Below are positions 7,638 through 14,960 of a stretch of 48,354 bases of DNA, in pieces; the first letter of the stretch is position 1, and the number at the start of each line of letters is the position of its first letter. Position numbers and translations under genes: made by a program. The notes below the pieces were generated by a model. The model did not search any database. It was given only the letters and a program-made list of their open reading frames with translations, and was not told the DNA's origin. This DNA comes from Stagnihabitans sp043721775 (GTDB lineage Bacteria; Pseudomonadota; Alphaproteobacteria; Rhodobacterales; Rhodobacteraceae): contig JAYSQA010000077.1 in the NCBI GenBank assembly GCA_043721775.1, positions 1 to 48,354 of the forward strand, given 5' to 3'.

Positions 7638-10093
7638 GCGCGGATCCGCGCGTTCTTGGCATCCCACAGCGGTTGGTCGGCCTGCACGGTGGCGGGGAAG
7701 CGCCGCCCGAAGATTTCCACCTCAACCGCCTTGCCCGGCACATTCACCTCCGCTTTCAGCATCCCCAGCCCGATACAAGCCTGCACCCGGTGGCCATAAT
7801 AGCCCGAGGTCACCTCGCCCACGATCTGCCCGTCAAACCAGATGGTTGACATATAGGGCGGGTCCTGTTCGCCAGCTTCTATGACCAGCGTGCAGAAGCG
7901 CTTGGTGACGCCGCGCTGCTTTTCCGCCTCCAAGGCCGCACGGCCCCGGAAGTCCGGCTTGGCCCAATCAACAAAGCGGTCAAGGCCACCCTGCAACACC
8001 GTGTAATCGGTCGATAAATCGCCCTTCCACGCCCGGTAGCCCTTTTCCACCCGCAAGGAGTTCAGCGCATACATGCCGAAGGGCTTCAGCCCGAGGCCCC
8101 CGCCGAAAGCCAGGACCGCATCCCAGACCTTGGCGCTATCCCCGACAGGGGAATGTATTTCCCACCCCAGTTCGCCGGCAAACGACACCCGGAACAGATA
8201 AACCTCAACCCCGCCGATCTGCGCCTTCTGAAAGGTCAGCCAGCCCTTCGCCAGATCAGCATCGCAAACCCCGGCCAAAATCTCGCGGCTTTTCGGCCCG
8301 GTCAGGATCTGGCAAGACCACAGGTCAGTGGCATCAAACAGCGACAGGCCGGGGGCGAGGTGGTTCAGCAGCCATTCCTTGTCATGGGATTGCGCGGTGG
8401 CAGCGGTGATCAGCAGAACCTGATCCTCGCCCAGCCGCGCCACCGACATCTCTGTCACGATCCGGCCCTTGTCATCGGCGAAATAGGCCAGTCCCAAGCG
8501 GCCAATCGAGGGCAGCTTGCCGGTGATCTGGCGGGAAAGCCATTCTGCCGTGCCATGGCCGCTGATCATGTAACGGCTGAACCCCGGCAGATCCAGAATC
8601 CCCGCCGCATCGCGCACCGCCTCGCACTCGGCCTTCACCGCGCCAAACCACGGGCCAGCGCGGTCCCAGGTCTTCTGGCCTGCGTCCGAGATGTCATCAC
8701 CGGGGCGGGCATACCATGTCGCCCGCTCCCACCCGTTATAGGGCGCATAGACGGCGCCAAGGGCGCGGGTCTGGTCATGCACGGCGGACAGCTTCTTGCC
8801 GCGACCCTCGGGCCAGGCATGGTGCGGGAACTGGATGGCGTATTCGTGGCCGTACACCTCCATCCCCTTTTTCACGCAATAGGCCGGGTCTTCAAAGCCG
8901 GTGAAGCGGCGTGGATCACACGACCACATGTCCCATTCGGTCGCACCCTCAGTCACCCATTCGGCCAGAACCTTGCCGGCACCGCCAGCCTGACAGATGC
9001 CAAAGGTGAAGACGCAAGCCTCAAACGCATTCGGCACGCCGGGCATCGGGCCGATTAGCGGGTTGCCGTCGGGCGTGTAGGGGATCGGGCCGTTGATGAC
9101 TTTGGACAGCCCCGCCTTGGCCAGCAAGGGCACGCGGGCCATGGCGTCGTTGATGTGCCATTCCAGACGCTCCAGATCGTCGGGGAACAGCTGGAAAGAG
9201 AAATCCTGCGGGAAGGGATCCTCAGGGGTGATCCAATGCGCCTTGCAGTTGCCCTCATAAGGGCCAAGGTTGAAGCCATTCTTTTCCTGCCGCAGGTAAT
9301 AACTTGAATCCACGTCACGCAGCAAAGGCAGCTTGTGGCCAACTTTCGCGGACCAATCCGCCAGTTCCGGGATAGTGTCGAACAGCATGTACTGATGGCT
9401 CATCACCATCATCGGCAGATCGCGGCCAAACCACTTGGCGACTTCGCGGGCATAGTAGCCTGCGGCGTTAACCACGTAGTCGCAGCGAATATCCCCCTTG
9501 GGGGTTGCGATCACCCATTCGTCGCCCTCGCGCCGCACCCCGGTGGCCGGGCAAAAGCGTTCGATGCGGGCGCCCATCTGACGGGCCCCCTTGGCAAGCG
9601 CTTGGGTCAACTGCGCCGGGTCGATGTCTCCGTCATAGGGGTCATGCAAAGCGCCGGACAGATCGTGGGTTTCAAGGAAAGGGTAAATCGACTTGATGTC
9701 CTGCGGCGACAGGATGTTCAAATCCATCCCCTGATAGCGGCCCATGCCGACAACGCGCTGAAACTCTTGCAACCGCTCGCGGCTGTGGCCCAGGCGCACC
9801 GAGCCTGTGACATGGTAGTTCATCGGATAGTCAACTTCCGCCCCGAGGCCCCGGTACAGGCTGGCCGAATAGCGTTGCATGTTCATGATCGACCAAGACG
9901 AGGAGAAGGTCGGCACATTGCCCGCCGCATGCCAGGTAGAACCTGCCGTCAACTCGTTCTTTTCAAGCAGGACGCAATCGGTCCACCCCGCCTTGGCCAG
10001 GTGGTAAAGCGAACTGACCCCCACGGCGCCGCCGCCGATGATCACCACCCGGGCCTGAGTTGGAAAATGGGCTGAGGTCGGAAAATCAGACAT
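7634..10093 (-). CDS. FAD-dependent oxidoreductase, dimethylglycine/sarcosine dehydrogenase-like (first gene of operon)
   Basis: 819 residues with a DAO domain and a C-terminal GCV_T folate-binding domain. IIGGGAVG (18-25) is the FAD loop, and STWHAAG contains H55 at the covalent-flavin histidine position. Proteins of this architecture demethylate N-methyl amino acids oxidatively and load the methylene on tetrahydrofolate. The start at 10093 is chosen because AAGGGAG lies 6-7 bp upstream; an upstream GTG at 10111 has no such site. This is the first gene after the predicted promoter at 10118-10146 and is divergent from the LysR gene. It resembles the flavoprotein at 4162-6612, but the two differ clearly in sequence (STWHAAGNVPTF versus TTWHAAGLIGQL). 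Confidence 0.88.
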   Translation of the reverse strand: MSDFPTSAHFPTQARVVIIGGGAVGVSSLYHLAKAGWTDCVLLEKNELTAGSTWHAAGNVPTFSSSWSIMNMQRYSASLYRGLGAEVDYPMNYHVTGSVRLGHSRERLQEFQRVVGMGRYQGMDLNILSPQDIKSIYPFLETHDLSGALHDPYDGDIDPAQLTQALAKGARQMGARIERFCPATGVRREGDEWVIATPKGDIRCDYVVNAAGYYAREVAKWFGRDLPMMVMSHQYMLFDTIPELADWSAKVGHKLPLLRDVDSSYYLRQEKNGFNLGPYEGNCKAHWITPEDPFPQDFSFQLFPDDLERLEWHINDAMARVPLLAKAGLSKVINGPIPYTPDGNPLIGPMPGVPNAFEACVFTFGICQAGGAGKVLAEWVTEGATEWDMWSCDPRRFTGFEDPAYCVKKGMEVYGHEYAIQFPHHAWPEGRGKKLSAVHDQTRALGAVYAPYNGWERATWYARPGDDISDAGQKTWDRAGPWFGAVKAECEAVRDAAGILDLPGFSRYMISGHGTAEWLSRQITGKLPSIGRLGLAYFADDKGRIVTEMSVARLGEDQVLLITAATAQSHDKEWLLNHLAPGLSLFDATDLWSCQILTGPKSREILAGVCDADLAKGWLTFQKAQIGGVEVYLFRVSFAGELGWEIHSPVGDSAKVWDAVLAFGGGLGLKPFGMYALNSLRVEKGYRAWKGDLSTDYTVLQGGLDRFVDWAKPDFRGRAALEAEKQRGVTKRFCTLVIEAGEQDPPYMSTIWFDGQIVGEVTSGYYGHRVQACIGLGMLKAEVNVPGKAVEVEIFGRRFPATVQADQPLWDAKNARIRA

Positions 10094-10117
10094 GTCGCAC
10101 TCCCTTGGCACGGCTTT

Positions 10118-10146
10118 AGTATCACCCGCCCCGCCCCGGCTTTCAA
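10118..10146 (-). promoter_or_regulatory. Predicted sigma-70 promoter of the six-gene operon
   Basis: On the minus strand TTGAAA (10146-10141) is followed after exactly 17 bp by GATACT (10123-10118). Transcription should start near 10111, giving a leader of about 18 bases before the ATG at 10093. The match is good, but no experimental start is known. Confidence 0.5.
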
Positions 10147-10166
10147 TTCGCCCCTTGGGCCGCTAT

Positions 10167-10185
10167 TGATCGGAAATTCCGATCA
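10167..10185. promoter_or_regulatory. LysR-type operator palindrome
   Basis: TGATCGGAAATTCCGATCA is a perfect inverted repeat with 9-bp arms around one central base, and contains the T-N11-A signature of LysR regulators. Its centre lies about 65 bp upstream of the predicted operon start, the usual recognition-site position. It also abuts the AGGAGG ribosome-binding site of the LysR gene. It should therefore activate the operon and limit the regulator's own expression. Confidence 0.65.
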
Positions 10186-10195
10186 GGAGGCCCCA

Positions 10196-11050
10196 ATGCA
10201 GATCGAACTTATCGAGACATTCCTTGATCTGGTGGAAAGCCGCAGCTTTCACCGCACCGCCGAAAAGCTGGGGGTGACGCAGTCCACCGTTTCTGCCCGT
10301 GTGCAGGCGCTGGAGGCAGCGCTGGAGGTGCGTTTGTTCGTGAGGTCCCGCGCAGGCACGGAACCGACGATCGAGGGCAAACGCTTTGAACCCCATGCCC
10401 GGATGCTGCGCCACGAGTGGCATCAAGCCAAGCGCCGCATTCTGGTGCCGCAACGGGCCGCACATCTGGTGCGGATTGGCATCCAGAACGACTTGTCAGC
10501 CCTGTACCTTGGCGACTGGGTGGCAGGCTTCCGCCGCGCCCTGCCCGACACCGCGTTTTATATCGAGCCGGATTATTCCAACCAGATGTGCGTTGACGTG
10601 CTGACCGGCACCCTGGATTTCGCGGTGATGTTCTCGCCCAAACCCCACCCCGACCTGCATTTCGAAAGCGTCGGAGAGGTGACCTATTCCATGATCTCGA
10701 CCGAGACGGACCGGATGGAACAGGTGCGGGTCGAAAGCTTTATCTTCGGCCACTTCTCACCCGCGTTTGAAGAGATGCACCGGCAGCTGACGCCGGACCT
10801 TGCCGGGGCGCTGGTCTCTGTGGGGCAAAGCGGGTCGGTGGTGTCTTTGCTGATGGCCTCGGGCGGGGCGGGCTATGTACTGGAGAAGACGGCGGCAGAC
10901 TTGGTGGCCGGGCCGAAGTTCCGCCGCGTGGCAGACGCGCCGGCCCTGCGCCAGCCGGTCTATGCCGCTCTGCACCTGCGCGACCGCATAACACCTTTGC
11001 ACCGCAAGCTGACACGGATCGTGGCGCGGGAATTGGCGGGACGGGCGTAG
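10196..11050 (+). CDS. LysR family transcriptional regulator
   Basis: 284 residues. The N-terminal winged helix-turn-helix occupies about residues 1-60 (SFHRTAEKLGVTQSTVSARV is the DNA-reading helix pair); the rest is the periplasmic-binding-protein-like effector domain. The ATG at 10196 has AGGAGG five bases upstream; an earlier TTG at 10166 would place coding sequence across the palindrome. It is divergent from the N-methyl compound operon and is most likely its activator, sensing the substrate or an intermediate. A GC-rich hairpin follows the stop. The effector is unknown. Confidence 0.9.
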   Translation: MQIELIETFLDLVESRSFHRTAEKLGVTQSTVSARVQALEAALEVRLFVRSRAGTEPTIEGKRFEPHARMLRHEWHQAKRRILVPQRAAHLVRIGIQNDLSALYLGDWVAGFRRALPDTAFYIEPDYSNQMCVDVLTGTLDFAVMFSPKPHPDLHFESVGEVTYSMISTETDRMEQVRVESFIFGHFSPAFEEMHRQLTPDLAGALVSVGQSGSVVSLLMASGGAGYVLEKTAADLVAGPKFRRVADAPALRQPVYAALHLRDRITPLHRKLTRIVARELAGRA

Positions 11051-11065
11051 GCGCTCTGCGGACCC

Positions 11066-11094
11066 GGCTGGGGGGCTTGCGCAGCCCCCCAGCC
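11066..11094. terminator. GC-rich hairpin after the LysR gene
   Basis: A perfect 12-bp inverted repeat, GGCTGGGGGGCT / AGCCCCCCAGCC with a 5-base loop, lies 15 bp after the LysR stop and 34 bp from the convergent hutU stop. It could end transcription from both sides, although no T-run follows. Confidence 0.5.
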
Positions 11095-11100
11095 CCCCTG

Positions 11101-11127
11101 CGGAGTATTTGTGCCTCGGTGAAGGGG
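11101..11127 (+). repeat. Dispersed RTATTT element, copy b
   Basis: CGGAGTATTTGTGCCTCGG then TGAAGGGG, directly after the hairpin at 11066-11094 and ending one base before the hutU stop codon. It is the most divergent copy in the CAARATG part. Confidence 0.5.
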
Positions 11128-12807
11128 TCAGTTGTCAAGGATACCCGGCAGGCGGAGGCCATGGTCTTTGGCGCATTGAATGGCTGTGTCGTAGCCCGCA
11201 TCGGCATGGCGCCAGACGCCGGAGGCCGGGTCGTTCCACAACACGCGTTCAATGCGTTTGGCGGCCTCGGGCGTGCCGTCGGCGACGATGACGACACCGG
11301 CGTGCTGGGAAAACCCCATGCCGACCCCGCCGCCGTGGTGGATTGAGACCCAGGTGGCGCCAGAGGCGGTGTTGACCAGCGCGTTCAACAGCGGCCAGTC
11401 AGACACCGCGTCAGAGCCGTCTTTCATGGCTTCCGTCTCGCGGTTTGGCGATGCGACAGAGCCTGCATCAAGGTGATCGCGCCCGATGACGATGGGGGCT
11501 TTGAGTTCGCCTGACGCCACCATATCGTTGAACATCAGGCCTGCACGGTGGCGGTCGCCGAGACCTATCCAGCAGATGCGGGCGGGCAGGCCCTGGAAAG
11601 CGATGCGTTCGGCGGCCATGTCAAGCCAGCGGTGCAGGTGGTGGTTTTCCGGAAACAGGCGCTTCATGGCGGCGTCGGTCCTGGCGATATCTTCCGGGTC
11701 GCCGGACAGGGCCACCCAGCGGAACGGGCCGATGCCCTTGCAGAACAGCGGGCGGATGTAGGCGGGGACGAATCCGGGGAAGGCGAAGGCATTTTCAAGG
11801 CCTTCTTCCTTGGCGACCTGGCGGATGTTGTTGCCGTAATCCAGCGTCGGCACCCCGGCATTCCAGAAATTCACCATGGCTTCAACGTGTTGGCGCATCG
11901 AGGCGCGGGCGGCAGTTTGCACGGCTTTCGGGTCGGACTCCTGACGGCTGCGCCATTCCGCCGGGGTCCAGCCTGCCGGGCAATAGCCGTGCAGCGGGTC
12001 ATGGGCCGAGGTCTGGTCGGTGACGATATCGGGGCGGTGACCGCCAGCCTTCATGCGGCGGTAGATTTCCGGGAAAACCTCAGCGGCATTGCCGACAAGG
12101 CCCACCGACTTCGCCTCTCTCTTGGCCGTCCATTCGTCAATCATCCCAAGGGCTTCATCGAGGGTCGCAGCCTTGGCGTCAACATAGCGGGTGCGGATGC
12201 GGAAATCTATCCGCGTCTCATCAACCTCTACGGCCAGACAGCAGGCACCGGCGAAGACAGCCGCGAGCGGTTGCGCGCCGCCCATGCCACCCAAGCCCCC
12301 GGTCAGGATCCAGCGGCCTTTCAGGTTGCCGTCGTAATGCTGCCGACCGGCTTCGGCGAAAGTCTCATAGGTTCCCTGCACAATGCCTTGAGTTCCAATG
12401 TAAATCCACGATCCCGCCGTCATCTGGCCATACATCATCAGACCCTTTTTATCGAGCTCGTTGAAGTGTTCCCACGTCGCCCAGTGTGGGACGAGGTTGG
12501 AGTTGGCGATCAGCACACGCGGTGCATCCACATGGGTCTTGATGATGGCGATGGGCTTGCCAGATTGCACCAACAGCGTCTCGTCCGCCTCAAGATCACG
12601 CAATCCCGCACAGATGCGGTCAAAATCCTCCCAGGTGCGGGCGGCGCGGCCAATGCCGCCGTAAACCACCAATTCATGAGGGTTTTCAGCCACATCCGGG
12701 TGGAGGTTGTTCATCAGCATCCGCAAGGGAGCCTCTGTCAACCAGCTTTTCGCGCTGATTTCGGTGCCGGTGGCGGGGTAAATGTCGCGGGTGTTGTGAC
12801 GGGTCAT
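11128..12807 (-). CDS. hutU: Urocanate hydratase
   Basis: 559 residues, matching the family length. It adds water to urocanate to give 4-imidazolone-5-propionate, the second step of histidine degradation, using NAD+ as an electrophile. Visible family motifs are YIGTQGIVQGTYETF, the NAD-binding GGLGGMGGAQP, and RICWIGLGDRHRAGL with the conserved active-site cysteine. The ATG at 12807 lies 7 bp after the acyl-CoA dehydrogenase stop (12815), so hutU is the last gene of the leftward hut operon. It converges with the LysR gene. Having hutU downstream of the two CoA-linked genes rather than next to hutH is unusual and may mean those genes feed urocanate. Confidence 0.97.
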   Translation of the reverse strand: MTRHNTRDIYPATGTEISAKSWLTEAPLRMLMNNLHPDVAENPHELVVYGGIGRAARTWEDFDRICAGLRDLEADETLLVQSGKPIAIIKTHVDAPRVLIANSNLVPHWATWEHFNELDKKGLMMYGQMTAGSWIYIGTQGIVQGTYETFAEAGRQHYDGNLKGRWILTGGLGGMGGAQPLAAVFAGACCLAVEVDETRIDFRIRTRYVDAKAATLDEALGMIDEWTAKREAKSVGLVGNAAEVFPEIYRRMKAGGHRPDIVTDQTSAHDPLHGYCPAGWTPAEWRSRQESDPKAVQTAARASMRQHVEAMVNFWNAGVPTLDYGNNIRQVAKEEGLENAFAFPGFVPAYIRPLFCKGIGPFRWVALSGDPEDIARTDAAMKRLFPENHHLHRWLDMAAERIAFQGLPARICWIGLGDRHRAGLMFNDMVASGELKAPIVIGRDHLDAGSVASPNRETEAMKDGSDAVSDWPLLNALVNTASGATWVSIHHGGGVGMGFSQHAGVVIVADGTPEAAKRIERVLWNDPASGVWRHADAGYDTAIQCAKDHGLRLPGILDN

Positions 12808-12814
12808 TTGGTCC

Positions 12815-13929
12815 TCATAAGATGTGGCCCGCGATGATCATGCGCTGAATTTCCGAACTCCCTTCGTAGATGCGGAAAATCCTTGCGTCGCGGACGAGAC
12901 GTTCAAGGGGAAAGTCGCGGGTAAAGCCATAACCGCAGTGCAATTGCAGCGCGGCGTCGGTGACACGGGCCACCATTTCCGGGGCATAAAGCTGGTGATT
13001 GAGGCTTGCAGCGTAAAGCGGGTGCTGGTTTCACGCAAGGCCACGGCTTGGGCCGCCAAAGCACGGGCTGCGGCCAAATCAACAGCCATATCAGCCAGTT
13101 GCCAGAGAATGCCCTGACGCTTGGCCAAGGGTTCACCGCCAATGATCCGGGTTTTGCACCAGACTTTTGCCAGCGTCAAAGCGGTATCGGCAATGCCGGT
13201 AGCCATGGCGGCGACCTTTAGGCGGCCATTGTCCAGCACCTTCATCGCGGTCTTGAAGCCGGTGCCTTCAGGCCCCAGACGGTTGGCCTCGGGGATCAGA
13301 CAATCAAACTCCAACTCCCGGACATGGCCGCCGCGCAGACCCATCGTGCGTTCAACCCGGCCCACCGTCAGACCCGGAGCGCCATTTTCGACGACAAAGG
13401 CCGAAAGCCCAAGGTGGCCTGCCGCTGGGTCCGTGATATCATAAACTACAATGAAATCAGCAACTTCGCCGTTAGAGATGAAGAATTTCGCCCCCTTGAT
13501 CCGATACGCATCGCCCTCGCGCAGCGCCCGGGTCCGCATGTCGGCGTGGTCGGAACCTGCGTTGCGTTCGGTCAGCGCAAAGGCGCCCAGCTTGGTGCCC
13601 TCTGCCGCAGCTGGCAGAAAGCGGCCCTGCAAGGCTTGGCTTGCCCCCAGCAAGAGCGCGTCCGTCGCCAGATAATGCGCCGTCAGCGCCGAAGCGGTTG
13701 ACCCGCAGGCCCCCGCAATCACCTCAACCGCCGCAAAAAGCGCTGCCGCCTGAATGCCGGGGCCGAACGGTTCAGGCAGATTGGCCCCCAGCATCCCGGC
13801 CTCGGCCAACACTGCCAACTGACGATGCACGAAGGTCGCGGCCTCGTCGGTCTTGGCAGCCAAAGGGGCGACCCGGGTGGTGACCAGCCGGCGCAGGATA
13901 TCCAGAAAACTTAGGTCTTCCGGTGTCAT
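12815..13929 (-). pseudogene. Acyl-CoA dehydrogenase, frameshifted near the C-terminus
   Basis: An acyl-CoA dehydrogenase whose frame is complete if one base is restored near 12992. The start ATG at 13929 overlaps the CoA-transferase stop as ATGA. The N-terminal and middle domains are normal (FALTERNAGSD flavin/substrate loop). After QASIT the reading frame slips. In the corrected frame the protein continues LYAPEMVARVTDAALQLHCG and ends EGSSEIQRMIIAGHIL at 12815, about 371 residues in all. The corrected part holds the catalytic glutamate of the IYEG motif. As written, the frame stops at 12838 without this residue. One base missing next to AAGCT may be a sequencing error or a true inactivating mutation. 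It is likely a flavoenzyme acting on the CoA ester made by the neighbouring transferase. Confidence 0.82.
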
Positions 13930-14960
13930 GGGACTACCCCGTAGCGTTGCAAGATGGTTGGGCCATCTGCGCCAAGCTGCGGGGCGCATGTCCCGGCAAT
14001 TGGCTTTATCCCATCAAAAAGAACCGGTTGCCAGACGATCTTCGTCTTCCCCAACACCGGATGATCCAAGCTGGAAACCAACCCCCGCGCCACCGCATGG
14101 GCCGAACCCGCCGCCAGTGCCATTGTCTGCACCTGCGCCGTGCGTCCGTAATCACTCGCCAGCGCCGGATCGCCGGCCATGTCGCTGCCAATCAGCGCGC
14201 ACAGCACCTGCCATTGCCGGTCGCCCAAGACCGCAATCACCGCCTGACCCTCGGCGCAGTCAAAGCAGCCAAAGGGCGTTGACGGCGGCTGGCGGTTGCC
14301 CATTGGGCGCGGTGGCAAGTTTGCGTAAAACTGCAAGGCATGGCTGATCGGCAAAAGCGAGAACAGGGCGTCGAACATCGCAACATCAATGGTCGCACCT
14401 TCCCCCGTCGCATTGCGCCGGTAAAGTGCTGCCAAAATCGCCCAACTGGCATCAAGCCCGGCCATCAGATCACCGTAACTTTCACCTGCTTTCAGAGGCT
14501 TGCCACCGTCTTCTCCGGTGGCGGCCATCAGGCCGGACATTGCTTGCGCCACCAGATCATAGGCGGGCAGATGGGCATCCGGCCCGGTTTGGCCAAAGCC
14601 CGAAATCGAGGCATAGGTCAGCGAGGGCTTTTCTGTGCGCAGTTCCGGCCCAAGCCCCAGACGGCTGGCGACACCTGGGCGAAAATTCTCAACAACAACA
14701 TTACATTGCAGGGCGATTACCTTGGCAGTCGCCTGCGCGAATGGGTCCTTAAGGTCCAAAACAATCGACTGATTGCCCCGGTTCATCAGGGTGAACAACG
14801 CCGATTCCCCCTGCACAAACGGCCCGATGAGGCGATAATCATCCCTCCGAGGCGGTTCCAGCTTGATCACCTCTGCGCCAAGGTCGGCCAGCAAGGCCGT
14901 GCAAAACTGCCCGGCCATCACCCGCGTAAGATCCCGAATGCGCAAGCCTTTCAATATCAT
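13926..14960 (-). CDS. CaiB/BaiF type III CoA-transferase
   Basis: 344 residues, slightly shorter than the usual 380-400. These enzymes move CoA from an acyl-CoA donor to a carboxylic acid through an aspartyl intermediate. The N-terminal MAGQFCTALLADLGAEVIKL and the MNRGNQSIVLDLK segments are typical; D164 in SYGDLMAG is the likely catalytic aspartate. The start ATG overlaps the hutH stop, and its stop overlaps the acyl-CoA dehydrogenase start, both as ATGA, so it is translated with the hut genes. The pairing with an acyl-CoA dehydrogenase mirrors CaiB and CaiA of carnitine metabolism. In a histidine operon the natural acceptor would be an imidazolyl acid, but this is inference. Confidence 0.88.
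   Translation of the reverse strand: MILKGLRIRDLTRVMAGQFCTALLADLGAEVIKLEPPRRDDYRLIGPFVQGESALFTLMNRGNQSIVLDLKDPFAQATAKVIALQCNVVVENFRPGVASRLGLGPELRTEKPSLTYASISGFGQTGPDAHLPAYDLVAQAMSGLMAATGEDGGKPLKAGESYGDLMAGLDASWAILAALYRRNATGEGATIDVAMFDALFSLLPISHALQFYANLPPRPMGNRQPPSTPFGCFDCAEGQAVIAVLGDRQWQVLCALIGSDMAGDPALASDYGRTAQVQTMALAAGSAHAVARGLVSSLDHPVLGKTKIVWQPVLFDGIKPIAGTCAPQLGADGPTILQRYGVVP

Noticed and set aside
11548..12837. 429-codon rightward frame opposite hutU
   Set aside because: Antisense shadow of hutU without recognisable domains or ribosome-binding site.
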